Assembly: GCF_010726765.1 (NCBI RefSeq)
Contig: NZ_AP022601.1
Span: forward strand, 2,480,001-2,544,000
Length of the DNA stretch: 64,000 nt
Source: Mycobacterium gallinarum
Lineage (GTDB): Bacteria > Actinomycetota > Actinomycetes > Mycobacteriales > Mycobacteriaceae
Direction: 5' to 3'
The position numbers and the translations under genes were made by a program. The notes beneath the pieces are model-generated. The model was not told where the DNA came from and did not search any database. It worked only from the letters and a program-made list of their open reading frames with translations. Each line of letters begins with the position of its first letter. Position 1 is the stretch's first letter. Below are positions 17,681 through 25,915 of the stretch, piece after piece.

Positions 17681-18085
17681 GTGATTAAAACGAAACGCAT
17701 GATCGCCACGGCATTGGCCGGACCCGCGATGGCACTCTGTCTCGCGGCGCCGGCGTCCGCCGAGCCGGTGGACACGACGTTCCTCAACGCGTTGAACGAC
17801 GCCGGCATCGGGTACGGCGATGCCGTAAGCACGGAAAGGCTCGGACAGTCGGTCTGCCCGATGCTCGTCGAACCGGGCAAGAACCTGGCGTCGGTGTACT
17901 CCACCGTTTCCAACAACGGCATCAACCCCGACATGGCGGCCTTCTTCACCGGGATCGCCATATCGATGTACTGCCCATCGATGATGGCCCGGATCGGCAA
18001 CGGCACCGTCCTGGAGGGGCTCGACGGACTGGGCGGCCTGAACGGGCTCACCGGGCTCAACGGGTTCGGGATACCGGGGTTCTAG
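17681..18085 (+). CDS. DUF732-family exported protein
   Basis: 134 residues from a GTG (VIKTKRMIATALAGPAMALC); an internal ATG at 17699 is also possible. Signal peptide with A-S-A cleavage before EPVD. The mature domain TFLNALNDAGIGYGDA, two Cys (SVCPML, MYCPSM) and a central helix NGINPDMAAFFTGIAI match DUF732, a mycobacterium-rich family of small secreted helical proteins of unknown function. The tail is Gly/Leu-rich (GLDGLGGLNGLTGLNGF), an unusual pentapeptide-like run. It precedes pepN by 37 bases. Confidence 0.85.
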   Translation: MIKTKRMIATALAGPAMALCLAAPASAEPVDTTFLNALNDAGIGYGDAVSTERLGQSVCPMLVEPGKNLASVYSTVSNNGINPDMAAFFTGIAISMYCPSMMARIGNGTVLEGLDGLGGLNGLTGLNGFGIPGF

Positions 18086-18122
18086 CGCGCCTCACCACGA
18101 GACCGACCACTAGGTTGGACAC

Positions 18123-20708
18123 GTGGCACTTCCCAACCTCACCCGTGACCAAGCCGTCGAACGCGCCGCACTGGTCACCGTCGGCAACTACCGCATCGAC
18201 CTCGATCTGACCGACGGCGCCGGCAAGCCCGGCGAGCGCACGTTCCGATCGGTGACGACCGTCGACTTCGAAGCGCTGCCCGGCGCCGACACCTACATCG
18301 ACATCGCCGCCGATCGCGTCCGCAGCGCCGTCCTCAACGGCCGCGACATCGACGTGTCGAGTTACGACGAGTCCACCGGTATTCCGCTGACGGGCCTGGT
18401 CGAAAGCAACGTCCTCGTCGTCGACGCCGAATGCCGCTATTCCAACACCGGTGAAGGCCTGCATCGGTTCGTCGACCCGGTCGACGACGAGGTCTACCTG
18501 TACTCACAGTTCGAAACCGCCGACGCCAAGCGGATGTTCGCGTGCTTCGACCAGCCCGACCTCAAGGCGACCTTCGAGGTGACCGTCACGGCCCCGTCGC
18601 ACTGGGAGGTCGTCTCCAACGGCGCCACCACCGACGCCGAAGACGCGGGCGCCGGCAAACGGCACACCTTCGCCGTCACACCGAGGATGAGCACCTATCT
18701 GGTCGCGCTGATCGCCGGCCCGTACGCGCGCTGGGACGACAACTACAACGACGAGCACGGCGACATTCCGCTCGGCCTGTTCTGCCGCAAGTCGCTCGCC
18801 GAATTCATGGACGCGGAGCGGCTTTTCACCGAGACGAAGCAGGGATTCGGCTTCTACCACAACAACTTCGGCGTGCCGTATGCCTTCGGCAAGTACGACC
18901 AGCTGTTCGTGCCGGAGTTCAATGCGGGCGCTATGGAGAACGCCGGCGCCGTGACATTTCTCGAGGATTACGTCTTTCGCAGCAAGGTGACGCGGGCGTC
19001 GTACGAGCGACGCGCGGAGACCGTCCTGCACGAGATGGCGCACATGTGGTTCGGCGATCTGGTCACGATGCAGTGGTGGGACGACCTGTGGCTCAACGAG
19101 TCGTTCGCGACGTTCGCCTCGGTGCTGTGCCAGGCCGAGGCGACCGAGTACAAAGAGGCCTGGACGACGTTCGCGAACGTCGAGAAGTCCTGGGCATACC
19201 GGCAGGATCAGTTGCCGTCGACGCATCCGGTGGCCGCCGACATCCCCGATCTGCACGCCGTCGAGGTGAACTTCGACGGCATCACCTACGCCAAGGGCGC
19301 CAGCGTCCTGAAGCAGCTCGTGGCTTACGTGGGACTCGAGTCGTTCCTGGCCGGCCTGCGGGATTACTTCCGCGACCACGCTTTTGCGAATGCGACGTTC
19401 GGCGACCTGCTGGGCGCGCTGGAGAAGGCGTCCGGACGCGACCTGTCCGGCTGGGGCAGGCAGTGGCTCAAAACCACCGGACTCAACACGCTGCGTGCTG
19501 AATTCGACCTCGACGCCGACGACAATTTCACCCGGTTCGCGATCGCCCAGAGCGGGGCGCAACCGGGCGCCGGGGAGACACGCGTGCACCGCCTCGCGGT
19601 CGGAATCTATGACGACGACGGTAGCGGCAAGCTGGTGCGAACGCACCGCGAGGAGCTCGACATCGAGGGTGATGTTACCGAAGTATCTGCGCTGCAGGGA
19701 GTTTCGCGGGGACAGCTCGTCCTGGTCAACGACGACGACCTGACGTACTGCTCGTTACGCCTTGACCCGCAGTCGCTGCAGACGGCGCTCACGAGGATCG
19801 CCGATATCGCCGAGCCGCTCCCCCGCACGCTGGCGTGGTCGGCGGCGTGGGAGATGACCCGTGACGCCGAACTGAAGGCCCGCGACTTCGTCGCCCTCGT
19901 CATCAGCGGTGTGCACGCCGAATCCGAAGTCGGTGTCGCGCAACGCCTCCTGTTGCAGGCACAGACCGCGCTCGGCTCCTACGCCGACCCGGTCTGGGCG
20001 AAAGAGAACGGCTGGCCGGCATTCGGCGATGCACTGCTGGACCGTGCACGCGAGTCGGCACCGGGTTCTGACCACCAGCTGGCGTTCGTCAATGCGCTGT
20101 GCGCATCGGTGCTCTCCCCCAACCACATTGCTGTGCTGTCGACGCTGTTGGACAACGAGCCCGAGGCGGTGAACATGCCGGGCCTGGTGATCGACACGGA
20201 CTTGCGCTGGCGCATTGTCACCGCGTTGGCCACCGCAGGCGTCATCGACGCGGACGGCCCCGAATCACCGTTCATCGACGCGGAAGCCGAACGCGATCCG
20301 ACGGCTGCAGGTGGGCGGCATGCCGCGCAGGCCGCGGCGGCGCGGCCTCAGTTGGCGGTGAAGGAAGCGGACTGGCAGGAGGTCATGGAGGACGACACCC
20401 TGGCCAACGTCACCGCGCGGTCGATCACCATCGGCTTCGTGCGCCCGGGTCAGGAAGAACTGCTGAAGCCGTTCCGCGACAAGTACTTCAGCGCCATCTC
20501 CGGCGTCTGGCAACGGCGGTCGAGCGAGGTGGCACAGACCGTCGTCGTCGGGCTGTATCCGTCATGGGACATCAGCCAGGAGGGGTTAAACGCCGCCGAC
20601 AGGTTCCTGTCTGACCCAGACGTGCCGCCGCCGCTACGCCGGCTGGTGCTCGAAGGCCGCGCCGGGGTCGAGCGGTCGCTGCGTGCACGGGGTTTCGACG
20701 CCAGCTGA
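18123..20708 (+). CDS. pepN: aminopeptidase N (M1 family, zinc metallopeptidase)
   Basis: An 861-residue cytosolic peptidase that removes N-terminal residues. The exopeptidase motif is GAMENAG, and the zinc site is HEMAHMWFGDLV with the third ligand Glu in LWLNESFATF (H-E-x-x-H-x18-E). The N-terminal beta saddle and the long C-terminal helical domain (about residues 540-861) give the normal family length. The start is a GTG. A nested palindrome follows the stop by about 20 bases. Confidence 0.97.
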   Translation: MALPNLTRDQAVERAALVTVGNYRIDLDLTDGAGKPGERTFRSVTTVDFEALPGADTYIDIAADRVRSAVLNGRDIDVSSYDESTGIPLTGLVESNVLVVDAECRYSNTGEGLHRFVDPVDDEVYLYSQFETADAKRMFACFDQPDLKATFEVTVTAPSHWEVVSNGATTDAEDAGAGKRHTFAVTPRMSTYLVALIAGPYARWDDNYNDEHGDIPLGLFCRKSLAEFMDAERLFTETKQGFGFYHNNFGVPYAFGKYDQLFVPEFNAGAMENAGAVTFLEDYVFRSKVTRASYERRAETVLHEMAHMWFGDLVTMQWWDDLWLNESFATFASVLCQAEATEYKEAWTTFANVEKSWAYRQDQLPSTHPVAADIPDLHAVEVNFDGITYAKGASVLKQLVAYVGLESFLAGLRDYFRDHAFANATFGDLLGALEKASGRDLSGWGRQWLKTTGLNTLRAEFDLDADDNFTRFAIAQSGAQPGAGETRVHRLAVGIYDDDGSGKLVRTHREELDIEGDVTEVSALQGVSRGQLVLVNDDDLTYCSLRLDPQSLQTALTRIADIAEPLPRTLAWSAAWEMTRDAELKARDFVALVISGVHAESEVGVAQRLLLQAQTALGSYADPVWAKENGWPAFGDALLDRARESAPGSDHQLAFVNALCASVLSPNHIAVLSTLLDNEPEAVNMPGLVIDTDLRWRIVTALATAGVIDADGPESPFIDAEAERDPTAAGGRHAAQAAAARPQLAVKEADWQEVMEDDTLANVTARSITIGFVRPGQEELLKPFRDKYFSAISGVWQRRSSEVAQTVVVGLYPSWDISQEGLNAADRFLSDPDVPPPLRRLVLEGRAGVERSLRARGFDAS

Positions 20709-20730
20709 CTTTCGCAAGGGCCCACGCGAA

Positions 20731-20799
20731 GCCGCGAGTGACCGTGTTTGTACGGCGACACGCCGTAAACCGTGTGCACTTTGCGGTCACTCGCGCGGC
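20731..20799. repeat. nested imperfect palindrome (REP/MITE-like or terminator)
   Basis: Outer arms GCCGCGAGTGACCG and CGGTCACTCGCGCGGC are complementary apart from a two-base insertion. Inside is a perfect TACGGCG-ACA-CGCCGTA stem-loop with extra pairing GTTT/AAAC around it. There is no T-run, so a simple intrinsic terminator is less likely. It lies between pepN and an HNH gene. Confidence 0.75.
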
Positions 20800-20810
20800 A
20801 TTCTTTGTGG

Positions 20811-21161
20811 ATGGCGGTCAGTCGGACGAGACGAGCGCGCGCTGCGCGCAAGCGCAAGAAACGGATGGCCGCCGTCGACCATGACCTGACCGCCGAGCAG
20901 TGGGCAGCCATCAAGGATGCCTGGGAAGGTTGCGCTTACTGCGGGGCGACCGACGCTGCACTACAGCGCGATTGCGTCATGGCGATATCCCGCGGCGGGC
21001 GCTACACCATCGACAACGTCGTGCCCGCTTGCGCCAGGTGCAACACCAGCAAGTGCAACGACGAAGTCACCGGATGGATGCGCCGTAAGCGCCTCGACGA
21101 ACGCAGATTTCTCCAGCGATACGTCGAGATCCGTGCGGCGCTGTTGGCCGACGCCGGCTAA
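20811..21161 (+). CDS. HNH-type nuclease-like protein with altered HNH motif
   Basis: 116 residues from [20 protein letters not shown], a very basic N-terminus suited to nucleic-acid binding. A Cys4-scaffolded HNH domain follows: CAYCG, then [17 protein letters not shown], then [10 protein letters not shown]. In the family the middle motif is normally D-H-x-x-P-x-S-R-G-G. Here D-C-V-M-A replaces D-H-x-x-P, so the first catalytic His is missing while the Asn and the zinc Cys pairs remain. No clear ribosome binding site precedes the ATG. Could be inactive or repurposed. Confidence 0.7.
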   Translation: MAVSRTRRARAARKRKKRMAAVDHDLTAEQWAAIKDAWEGCAYCGATDAALQRDCVMAISRGGRYTIDNVVPACARCNTSKCNDEVTGWMRRKRLDERRFLQRYVEIRAALLADAG

Positions 21162-21640
21162 TGAGCTGCTGGTGAGACCCCGGCGCTCATCACCTCGACG
21201 GCCTTGATCAGGCCCGGGATGAGCTTGCCGTCCTTGAACAGCTCCGCGGCGGCGGTCACTCCCTTGGGTGCGGACTCCTCGATGCCGCGGCCGCTGACCT
21301 CGCTGCCGTAGACCACCTCGATCGCGCGCTGGTCGGGGGACACCGCGAGCAGCACGGCGTTGTCCGGTGTCGGCACCTTCGCCAGGATCTGGCGAGCGGT
21401 CGCCGCGGTATCGGCGCCGAGGTCCCCGAGGTACACCGCGAAACGGGCCTTGGCGGCGCGCGAACCGTATTTCAGCGCGTCGTCGAGAAACGCCAGATCG
21501 TTGACCGGGAAGGGGTAGTGCACCGACAACTCGCCGGGCTCGGTGACCCCGGAGATCCGGCCGCTGTTCGTGACGACCCAGCCGCGCGGCAGCTCGGCGA
21601 GTTCCGTGGAACGAGTAGTTACGACGTCACCACTTGCCAC
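21158..21640 (-). CDS. DUF5130 (TPM-like) protein, possible respiratory supercomplex factor
   Basis: 160 residues starting at a GTG ([20 protein letters not shown]). [20 protein letters not shown], a following Asp-rich segment and [20 protein letters not shown] resemble the TPM-type alpha/beta domain. It matches Rv2468c in position. From memory of M. smegmatis supercomplex work, the equivalent gene (MSMEG_4692) encodes the CIII-CIV supercomplex-associated protein PRSAF1; this needs verification. Its start overlaps the end of the CtaJ-like gene by 14 bases, indicating translational coupling. Confidence 0.75.
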   Translation of the reverse strand: MASGDVVTTRSTELAELPRGWVVTNSGRISGVTEPGELSVHYPFPVNDLAFLDDALKYGSRAAKARFAVYLGDLGADTAATARQILAKVPTPDNAVLLAVSPDQRAIEVVYGSEVSGRGIEESAPKGVTAAAELFKDGKLIPGLIKAVEVMSAGVSPAAH

Positions 21641-21884
21641 TTGCGCCGCCTCCTACCGTGACGGGGTGCGAACCATGGCCAGCCCCATGACCGCCGTGAT
21701 CGGCGGGTTCATCGGCTGCCCACAGGATCGGGTCATGCGTCCACTTGTCGGACATCTTGTAGGTAGCCGGATGCGGGCCCTTGCGCTTTGGACCGACGAC
21801 GTAGATCAAGAACATCAACACCAGCAGCACGGCCAGTGGAACCCCGCCAAGGAGGGAATGAGTAAGTGCTGTGCTCACGCGCAA
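21627..21884 (-). CDS. ctaJ: small membrane protein, probable aa3 oxidase subunit CtaJ
   Basis: 85 residues: a short start, one transmembrane helix ([21 protein letters not shown]), then a conserved basic/proline segment ([17 protein letters not shown]) and a His/Gly-rich end. In M. smegmatis the gene at this locus (MSMEG_4693, recalled not searched) encodes CtaJ, an accessory subunit of the aa3-type cytochrome c oxidase in the CIII2-CIV2 supercomplex. Size, topology and overlap with the DUF5130 gene fit that identity. Confidence 0.75.
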   Translation of the reverse strand: MRVSTALTHSLLGGVPLAVLLVLMFLIYVVGPKRKGPHPATYKMSDKWTHDPILWAADEPADHGGHGAGHGSHPVTVGGGASGKW

Positions 21885-21892
21885 ACCGTATC

Positions 21893-21958
21893 AGCCAGCG
21901 ATGAGCGCCTGCGCGAAGAGCCAACAGCCAGCGATGAGCGCCCGCGCGAAGAGCCAAG
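21893..21958. repeat. two 33-bp tandem repeats upstream of ctaJ
   Basis: Two units beginning CAGCCAGCGATGAGCGCC (21893 and 21926) follow each other directly and differ by about one base. They occupy almost the whole gap between the ctaJ start and the convergent-side HNH stop at 21968, so they lie in the ctaJ promoter/leader. Confidence 0.85.
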
Positions 21959-21967
21959 GGCCATAGC

Positions 21968-22636
21968 TCAGGCCGCGCCTTCGCCCAGATACCGAACCCA
22001 TGCCGGATCGAGTTCCTTCACGCTGGACAGCAGTCGCCAATGCTGGCCCTTCGGCGGTACCGGCACCGAGCGCAGAGACCAGCCGAGTTCGGAGAGCAAA
22101 CGGTCGGCCTTGCGGTGGTTGCACGTCGAGCAGGCCGCCACACAGTTCTCCCACGAATGCTCGCCGCCGCGACTGCGTGGCACCACATGGTCGACGGTGT
22201 CGGCCTTGCCGCCGCAATAGGCGCAGCGGAACCGGTCGCGGTGCATCAGCGCTGCCCTGGTCATCGGGATGCGCGCACGGTAAGGCACTCGGACGTAGGA
22301 CCGCAGCCGGATGACCGAGGGCACCACGATGGAGCGGCTGGCGGAGTGGATGACGGGGCCGCCCGGATCGTCGTGGACCACGTCGGCTTTTCCGCACATC
22401 AGCATGATGACCGCCCGCCGCATGGGCAGAGCGGTCAACGGTTCGTACGTGGAGTTCAGCAGGAGTACCCGCCGCCGGCCCCACAGCGAGCCTTCCCTGG
22501 TACTGGGCGGATGGGTTTCGACGCTGTGCAGGACGCGCGACTGCGAATGCGACACTGCGGGCCCGGACAAGCCCGCTGCGGCGTCGTGAAGCCGGTGGCC
22601 AGCCCTTTTGGACGGGCCTTTCTTGCGATGCGCCAT
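21968..22636 (-). CDS. HNH endonuclease family protein
   Basis: 222 residues from [18 protein letters not shown]; a longer frame (22681) adds 15 residues. The N-terminal half is of the type seen in bacterial HNH proteins with [20 protein letters not shown]. The HNH core is complete: [20 protein letters not shown](G) followed by [15 protein letters not shown], with D-H, the Asn and four zinc Cys. Orthologue of Rv2469c by position. Role unknown; it is chromosomal and conserved rather than phage-associated. Confidence 0.85.
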   Translation of the reverse strand: MAHRKKGPSKRAGHRLHDAAAGLSGPAVSHSQSRVLHSVETHPPSTREGSLWGRRRVLLLNSTYEPLTALPMRRAVIMLMCGKADVVHDDPGGPVIHSASRSIVVPSVIRLRSYVRVPYRARIPMTRAALMHRDRFRCAYCGGKADTVDHVVPRSRGGEHSWENCVAACSTCNHRKADRLLSELGWSLRSVPVPPKGQHWRLLSSVKELDPAWVRYLGEGAA

Positions 22637-22775
22637 ACGTCCTCCGTCGGACAGTCCACCACGGATTCCTGTCAATCGCACGACAATTCTGCTCGTGTTC
22701 GCTGGTCAGTCCAATGAACATCGGGTGACGCGACCGGCTGGGCAGCGCTTTGTGGCGGCAGGACACAATGGTGGA

Positions 22776-23171
22776 GTGACTCAGCCCCAGCGGTCGTTCT
22801 ACGACGAAGTCGGTGGCCATGACACGTTCCGAACCCTCGTGTCGCGGTTCTACCAGTTGGTGCGCGAGGACGAGATCCTGCTCCCGCTGTATCCCGAGAA
22901 AGACCTCGACGGCGCCGAGGTGCGGCTGCGGATGTTCCTCGAGCAGTATTGGGGCGGGCCGCGGACCTACTCCGATCAGCGCGGTCATCCGAGGCTGCGC
23001 ATGCGGCACGCACCGTTTCGGATCGGCTATCTCGAGCGCGACGCATGGCTGCGCTGCATGCACACCGCCGTCGCGGAGATCGACTCGCAGACGTTGGACG
23101 ACGAGCATCGCGAAGAGCTCCTGGCCTATCTGGAGATGGCCGCGCACTCGATGGTCAACTCACCCTTCTGA
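22776..23171 (+). CDS. glbO: truncated haemoglobin O
   Basis: 131 residues from GTG ([18 protein letters not shown]); the upstream in-frame codons from 22608 overlap the divergent HNH gene start region and are not coding. Group II trHb features: the proximal His in [10 protein letters not shown], the CD1 Tyr in FLEQYWGGP, and Trp G8 in RDAWLRCMH. It binds O2 and is thought to aid respiration and NO/peroxide handling at the membrane. aglA follows 75 bases on, as in M. tuberculosis Rv2470-Rv2471. Confidence 0.95.
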   Translation: MTQPQRSFYDEVGGHDTFRTLVSRFYQLVREDEILLPLYPEKDLDGAEVRLRMFLEQYWGGPRTYSDQRGHPRLRMRHAPFRIGYLERDAWLRCMHTAVAEIDSQTLDDEHREELLAYLEMAAHSMVNSPF

Positions 23172-23246
23172 CGAGCGGGCCAAGCGGCGGTGAACGCGCC
23201 ATTTCCTCGACGGTGCGAGCGGGCCGTTGACGTAGATTTGGCGGCG

Positions 23247-24830
23247 ATGAGTCAGGACGTGAGTGCCCGTGAGCCTTGGTGGTCGCACGCGCTGTTTTAT
23301 CAGGTCTATCCGCGATCGTTCTACGACAGCAACGGCGACGGTCTCGGCGATCTCGACGGTGTGATCGCCAAGCTGGACTACCTCGAGGCACTCGGCGTCG
23401 ACGCGATCTGGCTCAACCCGGTCATGGTGTCGCCGATGGCCGACAACGGCTATGACGTGGCCGACCCCCGCGACGTCGACCCGATGTTCGGCGGCATCGG
23501 AGCGCTGGACCGGCTGACAGAGGCCGCGCACGCCGCGGGAATCAAGGTGACGATGGATCTGGTGCCCAACCACACCAGCTCGGCGCACCCCTGGTTCCAG
23601 GCGGCGTTGGCCGCCAGCCCCGGCAGCGATCAACGCGGGCGCTACATCTTCCGCGACGGCAGCGGCCCCGGCGGTGTTCATCCCCCGAACAACTGGGTGT
23701 CGATCTTCGGCGGGCCGGCGTGGACGCGCGTCGTCGAAGCCGACGGCAATCCCGGGCAGTGGTACCTGCACCTCTTCGACGCCGAACAGCCGGATCTGAA
23801 CTGGGACAACCCGGAGGTCTTCGACGATCTCGAGAAGACGCTGCGGTTCTGGCTCGAGCGCGGCGTCGACGGGTTCCGCATCGATGTCGCACACGGGATG
23901 GCCAAGCCGCCGGGACTGCCCGACATGGAGCACATCAAGGCTGAAGTGCTGCTGGCCGATATGGACGACGACCCGCGTTTCAACAACGACGGCGTGCACG
24001 ACATCCACCGGCAGATCCGCGGGGTGTTCGACGATTACGACAACGCGGTCGCCATCGGCGAGGTCTGGGTGTACGACAACGAGCAGTTCTCGCAGTACGT
24101 GCGGGCCGATGAGCTGCATCTGGCCTTCAACTTCCGCCTGCTGCGCGCGGAGTTCGACGCCACCGACATCCGTCATGCCATCGAGAACTCGCTTGCCGCA
24201 GCGCATCTCGTGGATGCGACGCCGAGCTGGACGCTGGCCAATCACGACGTCGACCGTGAACCGACCCGGTACGGCGGCGGAGCCGTCGGCCTGGACCGCG
24301 CCAAGGCGATGACGCTGGCGATGCTGGCACTGCCCGGCGCGGTGTTCATCTACAACGGCGAAGAGCTGGGCCTGCCCAACGTCGACCTGCCCGACGAGGC
24401 GCTGCGCGATCCGGTGTGGGAGCGCTCGGGTCACACGCGGCGCGGGCGCGACGCCAGCCGGGTGCCGGTGCCGTGGGAGGGCGAGGCACCTCCGTTCGGG
24501 TTCTCGGACAGTTCTGACACCTGGCTGCCGCTGCCTGAGGACTGGGCGACGTTGACCGTCGAGCAGCAGGACGGTGATCCGGCGTCGACGCTGACGTTCT
24601 ACCGGCGAGCAATCGAATTGCGGCGGGATCGAGCCGAATTCGCCGGTCCGACGATCGAATGGCTCGACTCCCCGGCCGACACGTTGACGTTCCGGAATAG
24701 CGGCGGGTTGGTATGCGTGCTCAATGCCGGCGCCGACGCGATAGCGCTGCCCGACGATGAGGTGTTGTTGGCGAGTGCTGAACTGGTGGGCGGCAAGCTG
24801 CCGCCGAACGCCGCCGCCTGGCTGGTCTAG
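23247..24830 (+). CDS. aglA: GH13 alpha-glucosidase
   Basis: 527 residues from MSQDVSAREPWWSHALFYQV. The GH13 conserved regions are all visible: DLVPNHTS (region I), GFRIDVAHGM with the nucleophile Asp (region II), GEVWVYDNE with the acid/base Glu (region III), and LANHDVDR (region IV). It hydrolyses terminal alpha-1,4 or alpha-1,6-linked glucose, probably on trehalose/maltose-type oligosaccharides; exact specificity is not deducible. A short C-terminal beta domain is present. The longer frame from 23190 adds 19 residues. Confidence 0.93.
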   Translation: MSQDVSAREPWWSHALFYQVYPRSFYDSNGDGLGDLDGVIAKLDYLEALGVDAIWLNPVMVSPMADNGYDVADPRDVDPMFGGIGALDRLTEAAHAAGIKVTMDLVPNHTSSAHPWFQAALAASPGSDQRGRYIFRDGSGPGGVHPPNNWVSIFGGPAWTRVVEADGNPGQWYLHLFDAEQPDLNWDNPEVFDDLEKTLRFWLERGVDGFRIDVAHGMAKPPGLPDMEHIKAEVLLADMDDDPRFNNDGVHDIHRQIRGVFDDYDNAVAIGEVWVYDNEQFSQYVRADELHLAFNFRLLRAEFDATDIRHAIENSLAAAHLVDATPSWTLANHDVDREPTRYGGGAVGLDRAKAMTLAMLALPGAVFIYNGEELGLPNVDLPDEALRDPVWERSGHTRRGRDASRVPVPWEGEAPPFGFSDSSDTWLPLPEDWATLTVEQQDGDPASTLTFYRRAIELRRDRAEFAGPTIEWLDSPADTLTFRNSGGLVCVLNAGADAIALPDDEVLLASAELVGGKLPPNAAAWLV

Positions 24831-24845
24831 TTTCCGCGAAGGCTT

Positions 24846-25505
24846 TTAACGCAGGACCAATGCCGGGTCGCCGCGTCGTCGATAAACCGAACCGAAGCGA
24901 GCGTCGACGCGCAACCATGACGGAAGCGCACGCACTCGCACGATCTCGTCGCCGCCGACGGCATCACCCGATTGCGGCAGGAAACCCATTGCGGTCAAGG
25001 CGAATACACAGCGCATCGGTATACCAACGCTGGCGTCGCCGGCGATGACCGCCACCACCTCCTGGTCCAGCAGCGACGCGGGTGGACCGTGCGAGCTGGA
25101 ATGCTCCTTGGCGAGCGCCATTCCTCGCTGCGCCAGATCGAGCATGACACCGGCAGGCACGTCATCGAGGTGCTCGAAGCCCGACTCGGGCGGCAACGCA
25201 CCGCGCCACGCGGAGTCCATCGCGAAGCCCGTCCCGACATATCCGCTGGCATCCATCGCGGCCAGACCCGCGCCCAACGCGTCGGCACCCACGGACAGGT
25301 CGGCAGGCTTGACTTCACCGGCGACCACGCGACTGGCCAGCACGTCGAACCCGGTCGACACCCAGGCCGTGACCAGACCGCCCTCGCGCTCACGTAACCG
25401 GATCACCGCCGCGTCGTCCAGTCGCAAGGCGCGCTCGACGAAGGCCGCGAGGTCTTCGCGATCAGCGGCGTCGTGCAGCCAAATACCGCGCTCGGGTTGA
25501 GTCAT
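24846..25505 (-). CDS. conserved hypothetical (Rv2474c type)
   Basis: 219 residues starting at an ATG that overlaps the thioesterase stop by four bases (ATGA), which decides the start over an open frame reaching 25688. The sequence has a hydrophilic alpha/beta character: RGIWLHDAADREDLAAFVER, then REREGGLVTAWVSTGFDVLA and a Gly/Ala-rich centre. No catalytic motif is recognised. It is translationally coupled to the thioesterase and gdh, so it probably works in the same physiological context. Confidence 0.75.
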   Translation of the reverse strand: MTQPERGIWLHDAADREDLAAFVERALRLDDAAVIRLREREGGLVTAWVSTGFDVLASRVVAGEVKPADLSVGADALGAGLAAMDASGYVGTGFAMDSAWRGALPPESGFEHLDDVPAGVMLDLAQRGMALAKEHSSSHGPPASLLDQEVVAVIAGDASVGIPMRCVFALTAMGFLPQSGDAVGGDEIVRVRALPSWLRVDARFGSVYRRRGDPALVLR

Positions 25506-25915
25506 CTCAACCATTGCCGCAAATACGCCTTCTGACCATCTGAAAGTCGTTGCAGTCTTTGCTCTCTGATATGTACGGCGGCCAGCTGTGTATCGGCGAT
25601 CACGGCGGGTTTCGAGTCGGCAGACGCACCCACCGGCCGCACTTCGTATCCGATGGTGAAATCGACAGACCGCACCTTCTTCGTCCACATCGTCACCTGC
25701 AAGGGCGAATCGATCAGTCGCACCTGCGCCTTGTAGGAGATGTGCACGTCCGCGATCAGCAGGCCGATGGTGTCGATCTCAGGACCGAACGGCTCACGCA
25801 GAAACGGAATCCGTGCCTCTTCGAGGAGTGTGACCATAGTCGCGTGGTTGACGTGCTGATACATGTCGATGTCCGACCAACGGACGTGCACCGGCGCGAT
25901 GAAACCATGTGTCAC
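25502..25915 (-). CDS. acyl-CoA thioesterase (4HBT hotdog fold)
   Basis: A 137-residue hotdog protein. [20 protein letters not shown] contains the family Asp (W-S-D-I-D) and the N-H-A helix, followed by [12 protein letters not shown], the central helix. This is the 4-hydroxybenzoyl-CoA thioesterase pattern, so acyl-CoA hydrolysis is likely, substrate unknown (Rv2475c type). Its start overlaps the gdh stop by four bases, and its stop overlaps the next gene likewise. Confidence 0.88.
   Translation of the reverse strand: MTHGFIAPVHVRWSDIDMYQHVNHATMVTLLEEARIPFLREPFGPEIDTIGLLIADVHISYKAQVRLIDSPLQVTMWTKKVRSVDFTIGYEVRPVGASADSKPAVIADTQLAAVHIREQRLQRLSDGQKAYLRQWLR

Noticed and set aside
21891-23147. 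418-residue minus-strand frame
   Set aside because: Runs across the tandem repeats, the HNH gene and glbO in the wrong frames; no family match.
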